From an uncultured Bacilli bacterium (GTDB lineage: Bacteria > Bacillota_I > Bacilli_A > RFN20 > CAG-449): DNA of 49,840 bases. Where the stretch lies: contig CALVKD010000001.1 of assembly GCA_944332525.1 (NCBI GenBank), forward strand, positions 1-49,840, written 5' to 3'. The notes beneath the pieces were generated by a model. That model was not told the DNA's origin. It saw only the letters and a list, made by a program, of their open reading frames with translations, and did no database searches. The position numbers were made by a program, and so were the translations under genes. Shown here in pieces: positions 8,301 to 14,108 of this stretch. Positions within the stretch are counted from its first letter, which is position 1; every line of letters starts with the position of its first letter.

Positions 8301-8944
8301 AGATTATTTTAAATCGCGGATTAGAAAAAATCGGAAGTTATGCATTCGCAGATATTTATAATCTTGAAGAAGTTGACTTTACCGAGTCTGACATTAGAAA
8401 AATTCAGCTAGGAAATTATTTGTTTTTATCAAGCAATGATGATGTCAAAATTATTATTAAATCATTTGATGAGTTAAAAAGACTAAATCTAAAACAATTT
8501 AATAGCGTGTATAATCAAAATAATATTCATTCTATTGAATATCGGTTTAACCAACCACAAAAAATCAATATCGAATTTCTAGCGAGCAACTTTGAGATAA
8601 TTTCTAATCCGAAAAACGATAAAGAATATGCTCGAGTTGTCCTATTAAGAAATACAAAACAGTTTAGAGATGTTATTAGCATTAAAGAAACGAATTACAA
8701 CATTCTTTTAATTGGTTTAGCCGAATACAATTTAATTAATTGCAAAAGCCATGAGGAAATTATAAATTATCTCGACGATTTAATTGTTAATAGCCACATT
8801 GCCATGATGGTGTTTTTGCGCGATTTACCTATTATTGAAGAGTTCTTGTCTTTTAAAAATAAAATAGCTTTAATCAGATCTGAAAGAGACTTTCTAAAGG
8901 GATCTGCTTTATTAATCGATATGTTTAAGGAGGAAATAAAATGA
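5309..8944 (+). CDS. NLR-like protein: TIR domain - NTPase-like region - BspA-type leucine-rich repeats
   Basis: The protein is 1211 residues with three recognisable parts. Residues 1-125 are a TIR domain: it starts GSIFISYCHRD, has CWFD in strand B, and carries SIYCREEFARA, where Cys71-x-x-Glu74 matches the catalytic-Glu motif of NAD-consuming TIR enzymes. Residues about 390-620 look like a STAND/AAA-type NTPase. The P-loop position reads GNYGCGAS (near 396), with Ala replacing the usual Lys, and a Walker-B-like LILDNFDYL follows near 466-474. Residues about 765-1095 hold BspA-type leucine-rich repeats (AFLNCENLETIYLP, YAFADIYNLEEVDF). The last 100 residues (from about 1110) form an unrecognised alpha/beta-looking tail. 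This order resembles plant TIR-NBS-LRR receptors and bacterial NLR-like antiphage proteins. It overlaps the following GNAT gene by four bases (ATGA), so both are made from one message. No signal peptide is seen. An abortive-infection sensor is the favoured reading; the sensed ligand is unknown. Confidence 0.82.
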   Translation: MGSIFISYCHRDAHLVLPFCELLRKRNYLCWFDKKNIDDGDFWDEHIKTAIASCRVFIAFLSNEYNNSIYCREEFARAKRNDHCKIFVITIGNVMNNLNILDEYSAYQVITLDGENFDQNLLNRLSRKEEFNECRLIATNRNIDTDKCKSFLTYLGQNKERNLLNYLKMFLQILLRISDLNYAGHYLNKQADFSSLVIDETNSPNPEAFFINEVDFNKDYDDKNSQNNFIKNVYINLFTLFQNPFAQNLKIENISLSKAFLDYLEKHYSKRSCFKGKNISLFINEVLKYFENELNNLFNDSLLLDDLIIKVSNIYNAYATFINILKRINFESSFVDASVNEKCFEVLKIYYKYFYLNIKIINECLPNLKDEASGKILSENFLNKNISKNSNFYLYGNYGCGASCLLISVFFKTSNVLYLDLSKVVEYAESEENLIKHSFTLTYKNTLGLNYAPLSNYSSYYSRVTLILDNFDYLNSENKKRILKELDELEDSFNICFYSRKRNIDNKVYLDNQSSNIFQKFSYLEVLPLDSTKILTYLETCNADEDLISQLKNNDSQSFFEFFNSFSKLNIFISLNQDNEIADERETLISPIKMYQLFFDSKEEFSLSKNISTLFENDLADIKDIISSAVQDEIGKIEQIAFYGNYDELTKKRFRNLFVKYNVLYEKDGKYYIVDDLKVYFKASYLSHQLRESITNYDFENLEKMLLPFANQYQVLDYLSEMKLFDDNFYFSLGQTQENKFECLKEIIYKISLYNDEEEVLRLMSLISLTEISEHAFLNCENLETIYLPNNLKKVGHAAFANMSRLKKLVLSSFSDELIVSAFAIVNCQNLQTIILGDNYKKYHHPLFFNLKNLKKIIVSENNLFFASLLDNKILYSFDGKILYIAANSLQGEITLPATTEVITEHSLAYLDKITKLSINKNCVSISSDFTDFDLMLTEYEVDQKNPFFFTSSGILYKKEDKLILFRLPPGYSGDVKINDDVKVIGGDSLSTCQKVKKIILNRGLEKIGSYAFADIYNLEEVDFTESDIRKIQLGNYLFLSSNDDVKIIIKSFDELKRLNLKQFNSVYNQNNIHSIEYRFNQPQKINIEFLASNFEIISNPKNDKEYARVVLLRNTKQFRDVISIKETNYNILLIGLAEYNLINCKSHEEIINYLDDLIVNSHIAMMVFLRDLPIIEEFLSFKNKIALIRSERDFLKGSALLIDMFKEEIK

Positions 8945-10047
8945 TTATCAGAAAGGGAAGAATTGGAGAAAATGAAAATATCGTCTCTTGCGCGAATGCG
9001 GCATTTATCCCGGTTAGATATCCTGAATTTGATTTCCATATTAACATGAAAAAAATTTATGATAGCAATATCGATTATTCCCCTGAACATTTTATTGTTG
9101 AAGAAGATAATAAAATTGTTGGTGTGGCCGGTAATATTTTAAGAAAATTCTCTTGCCGAGGACAGGAGTATTTGACATCATTTGTCGGTTCCGTTGCAGT
9201 TATTCCAGAGTATCAAAATCGTTTTATTATGCGAAAAATGATGGAACAAATTGAAAAAGAAAATAAGGAAAAAGGTGTTGTTTTTTCTGTTCTAACTGGG
9301 GATAGAACGCGTTATAACCATTATGGATATGAAAAAATTGGATTTGATTATTATCTAACAGTCAATCGCCGGAGAATCAAACAAGATGATTTAAACTTAG
9401 ACATTATAGAAATTAAAGATAATTGCAATCAAATAAAAGAGGCGTTTCATATCTATTTGGAAAATGATTTTTTCAAGACCCGTGAAGAAGATAGTTTTTA
9501 TGATTACTTAATTACCGGAAAACGAAAAGTCTATATTTTAAAAATTGAAGATCGACTTATTGGTTATTTCGCGTTAAATAAAAACCTCCAGCAAATTGAT
9601 GAGTTTTATCTTACGACACTTGATTTGCTAAATGCATCCTTAAAAGGCATTTTTAATTTTTTTGAAAATGACGAATTAACATTTGTTATCTCCTCACTAA
9701 ATAAACCGTATTTATTGGCTTTCAATGATTTTGCTGAAACAACAGCAATAAAAGATAATCTCCTAGTAAAAGTTTATGATTTAAAAGCGTTTCTTAAGTT
9801 AGCTTTTAATCTTAATAAAACAGTTAAAAAGTTCGAGGATAAAGAATATATTTATCGAATTGAAGATGAAATTTATAAAATTACTATTAAGAATCAAACA
9901 ATTGATATTATTAATGGTGAATACGCCTATCAAAAATATTATCCAACGCGTAAGGATTTCCTCAGACACATTTTTACTTTAGGAAGCATTTACGATGAAA
10001 GAGATTTAAGTTTGCTCTTCTCTATTTCCTATGCCGACTTATTCTAA
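8941..10047 (+). CDS. GNAT-family N-acetyltransferase, coupled to the TIR-LRR gene
   Basis: The protein has 368 residues. The N-terminal half is a GNAT domain: IRKGRIGENENIVSCANAAF, then FVGSVAVIPEYQNRFIMRKM at the acetyl-CoA site and RYNHYGYEKIGFDYYL near residue 130. The usual Q/R-x-x-G-x-G/A pyrophosphate loop is degenerate here (YQNRFIMRK has no glycine), so cofactor binding needs testing. The C-terminal half is a second domain with the length and order of Eis-like acetyltransferases, but identity is low by eye. A strong ribosome binding site (AAGGAGG) lies inside the end of the TIR gene, and the start overlaps the TIR stop as ATGA. It could modify or restrain the TIR protein, or be an unrelated passenger; nothing in the sequence decides this. 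Confidence 0.75.
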   Translation: MIIRKGRIGENENIVSCANAAFIPVRYPEFDFHINMKKIYDSNIDYSPEHFIVEEDNKIVGVAGNILRKFSCRGQEYLTSFVGSVAVIPEYQNRFIMRKMMEQIEKENKEKGVVFSVLTGDRTRYNHYGYEKIGFDYYLTVNRRRIKQDDLNLDIIEIKDNCNQIKEAFHIYLENDFFKTREEDSFYDYLITGKRKVYILKIEDRLIGYFALNKNLQQIDEFYLTTLDLLNASLKGIFNFFENDELTFVISSLNKPYLLAFNDFAETTAIKDNLLVKVYDLKAFLKLAFNLNKTVKKFEDKEYIYRIEDEIYKITIKNQTIDIINGEYAYQKYYPTRKDFLRHIFTLGSIYDERDLSLLFSISYADLF

Positions 10048-10635
10048 CCGGTATTGCTTTAGAAGACGATAGAAAGTACCCTTTGAAACTTTAAGAACTT
10101 CTAAACATTCGTATAAGGTTAGATAGCGATGCTCATAGCAAAAAAGTATTTCTTTATAATTATCTGGAAGTTCTTTTTTAGGTCTACCAAAGCGAATACC
10201 TTTTTCTTTGGCGATACGGATTCCTTCGGCTTGTCTTTGACGAATATTTTTTCTTTCATTTTCAGCGACAAAGGATAGTATTTGTAAAACGATGTCACCG
10301 ATAAATCTTCCGACGAGATTTTTTTCGTCATCACGAGTATCTAATAAAGGCATATCAATCACTAGAATATCCGCGTGAATGGTTTTAGTAATTTTTCTCC
10401 ACTCATCTAATATCATTTGGTAATTTCTTCCAAGTCGGTCAATCGATTTAATGATTAGCAAATCACCCTCTTTAAGTTTTTTTATTAATTTCTGATAATT
10501 GCTGCGATTGAAATCTTTTCCCGATTCTTTATCTACATAGATATGTCGTGGATTTTGAACATATTTTTTTATTTCTTCAAGTTGTCTATCGATATTTTGC
10601 TGCTTACTCGAAACGCGAACGTATCCATATCTCAT
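10039..10635 (-). CDS. Serine recombinase (resolvase/invertase family)
   Basis: This site-specific recombinase has 198 residues, the normal size for small resolvases and invertases. The N-terminus MRYGYVRVSSKQQNIDRQ carries the catalytic Ser (YVRVSS). IKSIDRLGRNYQMI and the helix ENERKNIRQRQAEGI follow, then FGRPKKE and a C-terminal helix-turn-helix (YLTLYECLEVLKVSKGTFYR). The start at 10635 has AGGTGG as ribosome binding site; the longer in-frame start at 10689 lies beyond the promoter. Its 3' end overlaps the convergent GNAT gene by nine bases. No terminal inverted repeats or tnpB/tnpA partner are visible, so a whole transposon is not supported. It may act on a nearby site or be a domesticated remnant of island insertion. 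Confidence 0.9.
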   Translation of the reverse strand: MRYGYVRVSSKQQNIDRQLEEIKKYVQNPRHIYVDKESGKDFNRSNYQKLIKKLKEGDLLIIKSIDRLGRNYQMILDEWRKITKTIHADILVIDMPLLDTRDDEKNLVGRFIGDIVLQILSFVAENERKNIRQRQAEGIRIAKEKGIRFGRPKKELPDNYKEILFCYEHRYLTLYECLEVLKVSKGTFYRLLKQYRLE

Positions 10636-10668
10636 TTTGAAACACCACCTGCCTGCTGACCTTACAAA

Positions 10669-10696
10669 ATTATATACTATAGGCGGCAAGTATCAA
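10669..10696 (-). promoter_or_regulatory. Promoter of the serine recombinase gene
   Basis: On the minus strand TTGATA (10691-10696) and TATAAT (10669-10674) are separated by 16 bases, a near-consensus sigma-A promoter. It is divergent from the methyltransferase promoter about 80 bases away. Confidence 0.65.
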
Positions 10697-10748
10697 AAAT
10701 TATAAGATATTAAACTTAAATTGTCGGTTATTTTTTTGTTTGAAAATG

Positions 10749-10777
10749 GTAACAAATGTAACTTTTTTTGATATAAT
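10749..10777 (+). promoter_or_regulatory. Promoter of the DNA methyltransferase gene
   Basis: An extended -10 (TG-A-TATAAT, box at 10772-10777) has a weak -35 GTAACA at 10749-10754 with 17-base spacing. The -35 lies in a short direct repeat GTAAC-AAAT-GTAAC (10749-10762) that could be an operator. Confidence 0.5.
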
Positions 10778-10842
10778 TATTACTACAAGTGGAGTTGAAA
10801 AAGGTATACATTTTTATACTTATGGGGATTGATGAGGTTAAA

Positions 10843-12267
10843 TTGAGCGATAAGATAGTCGATAATTATCACTTAGATATTGATAAATATGGCTTTTCTG
10901 AAGTATGGGAAAAGTATCTTTTTATTATAAAAAATGATTCTCAAAAATTTATTAATCGCTATTTTCCATTAGAATTCATCGGTTTTATGTATGAAAATGG
11001 ATATTTATATTCGCAAACCGGCGATAATAAATTGCCACAATCACAATTTACTCCTAGTGATGTTTCACGTATCGTGGCAGAACTAATAGCCGATAGCGAT
11101 ATAAAGACTATTTCTGATGTTTGCTGCGGAAATGGAAATTTAATTATTAGCATTCTATCGGAAGTTAAAAAAATTGATATACAATTATTAAATAATTTAA
11201 ATGATAAAATTTATCTTTACGATATTGATCCATTAGCTTTAAAAGTAGCGGCTGTCAGAATAAAAAGCCTTTTTTCGCTGAACATTCCAGAAAAAAATTT
11301 ACTTCTTGGAGATTTTTTAAGCGAAGATATTAAATTACCTCCATATACATACGCGGTATGTAATCCACCTTTAGATAATAAAGGATACAATAAAGACTAT
11401 TTTCTCTTTTTCTTTGATAAGATACTAAAATCAGCTTCAAAGTTTGTCTTTATTGGTCCTCAAACCATAGTAGATGAACAAAAGTATTCTGATTTTAGAA
11501 AGAAGTTAATGAATAATTCTTTTGGGGATATATTTTGCTTTGACAATGTTCCCGATGCCCTCTACCCAATTGAAAAAGGTAATTTCGGAATGAAAACTTG
11601 CATTATTAATGGAGAATGCGATTTTTCACATCGCGGATACCGTCTCACCCATTTAATAAGATTTAATAAAAATGAGCGAGCTAAAGTTTTAACAATAGAT
11701 TATCTACTATCATGTTTAGGAACAATTAGACAAGATTTAGTTAAGCCATTAAAACTTCATAGAAAAACTGAAGATTTCGTTGTTTCTTGCTATCAAGGCG
11801 AGGACACATTAGCATCGCTTTGCTCTGAAAATAAAAATGAATTTTCTTTAAATGTTATTAATTCTGGACGTTACTATTTAGCGGCTTGTAAGCATGAAAT
11901 AAAAAGACATGGGGCATTTAAAATATATGCCAAGGATAGTGATTCTTTTGTTATTTTATATCTGCTTCTTAATTCTTCGTATTGTTACTTGTTTTTCCGT
12001 TCAATCGGTAATGGTTCAATACTTTCTAAAAAAGAACTATTATCTTATCCATACCCAAAAGTTGTTTTGACAGAGGAATTGCGAACCATAGTTAAATTTA
12101 TGATTAATCAAGAGAACAAATTGATAAAATCAAAATTTGTTCAAGGTGAACTGCAAGAGCATTTAAAATTTCCTGAAATATACTGTGAATTTATAGATAA
12201 TTTATTATTTGAAAAAAATTTCAAATTTCTTCATAAAAACTACGAAATCTCTGATAAGAGCGATTAA
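10843..12267 (+). CDS. N6-adenine DNA methyltransferase (HsdM-like, with specificity-like C-terminus)
   Basis: The gene encodes a SAM-dependent DNA methyltransferase of the type I/IIG class. It shows QSQFTPSDVSRIVAEL (the pre-motif-I segment of HsdM proteins), motif I DVCCGNGNLI and a YDIDPLAL segment. The catalytic motif reads CNPPLDNKG: Leu sits where N6-methylases normally have Phe, Tyr or Trp, so activity may be reduced. The C-terminal 150 residues contain FFRSIGNGSILSKKELLSYP, resembling target-recognition segments of HsdS or type IIG enzymes. No hsdR or separate hsdS is nearby. Start choice is uncertain: TTG at 10843 has GAGG five bases upstream; in-frame ATG 10822 and GTG 10789 are alternatives with no usable RBS. 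It borders the TIR island, fitting a role in self-marking. Confidence 0.78.
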   Translation: MSDKIVDNYHLDIDKYGFSEVWEKYLFIIKNDSQKFINRYFPLEFIGFMYENGYLYSQTGDNKLPQSQFTPSDVSRIVAELIADSDIKTISDVCCGNGNLIISILSEVKKIDIQLLNNLNDKIYLYDIDPLALKVAAVRIKSLFSLNIPEKNLLLGDFLSEDIKLPPYTYAVCNPPLDNKGYNKDYFLFFFDKILKSASKFVFIGPQTIVDEQKYSDFRKKLMNNSFGDIFCFDNVPDALYPIEKGNFGMKTCIINGECDFSHRGYRLTHLIRFNKNERAKVLTIDYLLSCLGTIRQDLVKPLKLHRKTEDFVVSCYQGEDTLASLCSENKNEFSLNVINSGRYYLAACKHEIKRHGAFKIYAKDSDSFVILYLLLNSSYCYLFFRSIGNGSILSKKELLSYPYPKVVLTEELRTIVKFMINQENKLIKSKFVQGELQEHLKFPEIYCEFIDNLLFEKNFKFLHKNYEISDKSD

Positions 12268-12279
12268 AGATTCTTTTGA

Positions 12280-12308
12280 TTGTAAAGATTTTTTCTATTA
12301 GCTATAAT
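12280..12308 (+). promoter_or_regulatory. Promoter of the cyclophilin gene
   Basis: TTGTAA (12280-12285), 17 bases and TATAAT (12303-12308) form a good sigma-A promoter 35 bases before the ATG at 12343. Confidence 0.65.
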
Positions 12309-12342
12309 CTATATAATTATTTATTCAATAGGAGAAACAGAC

Positions 12343-12846
12343 ATGATCAGAATTACTATATGCAAATTCGGAGAAATCGATATTAAACTCGATTATCAGA
12401 ATGCGCCTAACACTGCGGCTAATTTTGCAGAATTAGCTAGAAATCATTTTTATGATGGTCTGACGTTTCACCGTATCATTAAAGGATTTATGATTCAAGG
12501 TGGCGATCCGAGAGGAAATGGAACCGGTGGAGCGGATTATAATATTCGCGGCGAGTTTAAGCTTAATGGTTTTGACAATAAGCTCTCTCATAAGCGCGGA
12601 GTGATATCAATGGCTCGGGCGATGGATTTTGATTCAGCTAGTAGTCAATTTTTTATCATGCATAAAGACGGCGAATATTTAGATAATCAATACGCAGCTT
12701 TTGGAAAAGTTATCAAAGGAATGGAGATTGTTGACCGAATAGCTAATGTAAAAACTGATCGTTACGACCGGCCATTAGAAAAAGTTGTGATTGAAAAAAT
12801 TGAAGTTATCGATGAAGAACCAAGAAATGTTGAGAAGATTAAGTAG
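12343..12846 (+). CDS. ppiB: Peptidyl-prolyl cis-trans isomerase, cyclophilin type
   Basis: This short bacterial cyclophilin of 167 residues catalyses proline cis-trans isomerisation. The active-site Arg is R44 in TFHRII, followed by FMIQGGDPRGNGTGG, SMARAMDFDSASSQFFI and NQYAAFGKVIKGMEIVD. The usual Trp of the cyclosporin pocket is not present in this short form. There is no signal peptide, so it is cytosolic. An AGGAGA ribosome binding site precedes it. It lies 12 bases upstream of the CofE-like gene, so the two are probably cotranscribed. Confidence 0.92.
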   Translation: MIRITICKFGEIDIKLDYQNAPNTAANFAELARNHFYDGLTFHRIIKGFMIQGGDPRGNGTGGADYNIRGEFKLNGFDNKLSHKRGVISMARAMDFDSASSQFFIMHKDGEYLDNQYAAFGKVIKGMEIVDRIANVKTDRYDRPLEKVVIEKIEVIDEEPRNVEKIK

Positions 12847-12858
12847 GAGGAAAATAAC

Positions 12859-14061
12859 ATGGAAAGAATGGTTGGAACAGTCGTAAGGGGAATTCGCGGA
12901 CCAATTATTAAAGAAGGTGATGATTTAGTAAAAATCGTTGTCGATTCTTTATTAGAGGCAAGTGAATCAGACATGGGTTTTCAAATTCGCGATAAGGATG
13001 TTTTAGCAATTACCGAAGCGGTTGTTGCTAGAAGTCAAGGCAATTATGCTACCTTAGATGATATTGCTGAAGATGTTCATCAGAAATTTGGTGATGCTGA
13101 TGTCGGTATTATTTTTCCAATTCTCTCGCGTAACCGTTTTGCGATGTGCTTAAAAGCTTTTGCTCGCGGCTTAAAGAAAATTACTTTAATGTTATCCTAT
13201 CCTACCGATGAAGTAGGTAATGCTCTTATCAGCATTGACGATGTTGATTCTAAAGATGTAAATCCTTATTCAGATGTTTTAAGCGAAGAAGAATTCATTG
13301 CTAAATTTGGACATCCTAAACATATTTTTACAGGTGTTGATTATGTCGCCTATTACCGCGAACTAATTGAAAAACAAGATTGTCAATGCAGGATAATCTT
13401 TGCAAATAACCCTCGCGCGATACTTTCTTATACGAAGAATGTTCTTAACTGCGACATTCATACGCGTAAAAGAACTAAAAAAATCTTGTTAGAAAATGGT
13501 GCGGAAAAAGTCTATTCTCTCGATGATATTCTCACTAAATCAATTAATGGTTCTGGATATAATGAAAAATATGGATTACTCGGTTCAAATAAAGCAACTG
13601 AGGAAAGAGTAAAACTCTTCCCAATCCACTGCCAGGAATTTGTTGATGCTGTTCAAAAGAAGATTAGAGAATTAACTTCAAAAGAAGTTGAAGTTATGGT
13701 TTATGGTGATGGAGCTTTTAAAGATCCAGTTGGCGGAATTTGGGAATTAGCTGATCCAGTGGTATCGCCTGGATACACTAAAGGACTTGAAGGAACACCT
13801 AATGAAGTTAAATTAAAATATCTTGCCGATAATGATTTTGCTTCTTTACATGGTGACGAACTTAAGAAAGCTATTAAAGATTATATTACATTAAAGGATT
13901 CTAAAAACTCTTCACTCAAAGGACAGATGGTATCGCAGGGAACTACTCCGAGAAGATTAACGGATTTAATCGGTTCTCTTTGCGATTTAACTTCTGGCTC
14001 TGGTGATAAGGGTACACCATTTGTTTATATTCAAGGATATTTCGATAATTATACAAAATAG
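12859..14061 (+). CDS. CofE-like protein (coenzyme F420-0:L-glutamate ligase domain family)
   Basis: The protein has 400 residues. The N-terminal part matches the F420 ligase (CofE) family: [20 protein letters not shown], then [20 protein letters not shown], the conserved pocket region in which CofE binds nucleotide and metal. Near residue 275, [20 protein letters not shown] provides an acidic G-D-G-A-F-K-D motif. The protein is longer than archaeal CofE, and the C-terminal half is not a known nitroreductase-like CofE partner by eye. No other F420 gene is in the window, and low-GC Bacilli are not known F420 producers. It may ligate glutamate to a different substrate. It follows the cyclophilin gene closely with an AGGAGG ribosome binding site. 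Confidence 0.72.
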   Translation: MERMVGTVVRGIRGPIIKEGDDLVKIVVDSLLEASESDMGFQIRDKDVLAITEAVVARSQGNYATLDDIAEDVHQKFGDADVGIIFPILSRNRFAMCLKAFARGLKKITLMLSYPTDEVGNALISIDDVDSKDVNPYSDVLSEEEFIAKFGHPKHIFTGVDYVAYYRELIEKQDCQCRIIFANNPRAILSYTKNVLNCDIHTRKRTKKILLENGAEKVYSLDDILTKSINGSGYNEKYGLLGSNKATEERVKLFPIHCQEFVDAVQKKIRELTSKEVEVMVYGDGAFKDPVGGIWELADPVVSPGYTKGLEGTPNEVKLKYLADNDFASLHGDELKKAIKDYITLKDSKNSSLKGQMVSQGTTPRRLTDLIGSLCDLTSGSGDKGTPFVYIQGYFDNYTK

Positions 14062-14071
14062 AATCTTCTTC

Positions 14072-14100
14072 TTAAAAAAATCTATGAAAAAAGGTAAAAT
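14072..14100 (+). promoter_or_regulatory. Putative promoter of the nuclease-helicase gene (leaderless start)
   Basis: TTAAAA (14072-14077), 17 bases and TAAAAT (14095-14100) precede the ATG at 14109 by only eight bases. The nearest purine run (14087-14094) is too far from the ATG for a standard ribosome binding site, so the transcript may be leaderless. Confidence 0.4.
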
Positions 14101-14108
14101 TAATTGGT

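Noticed and set aside
5309-8944. Alternative genetic code (TGA as Trp) as in Mycoplasma
   Set aside because: The TIR gene and the nuclease-helicase gene end in TGA, and Trp residues are coded by TGG, so TGA is a stop.
10039-10635. IS607-type or Tn3-type transposon
   Set aside because: Only a lone serine recombinase is present; no tnpB, tnpA or terminal inverted repeats were seen.
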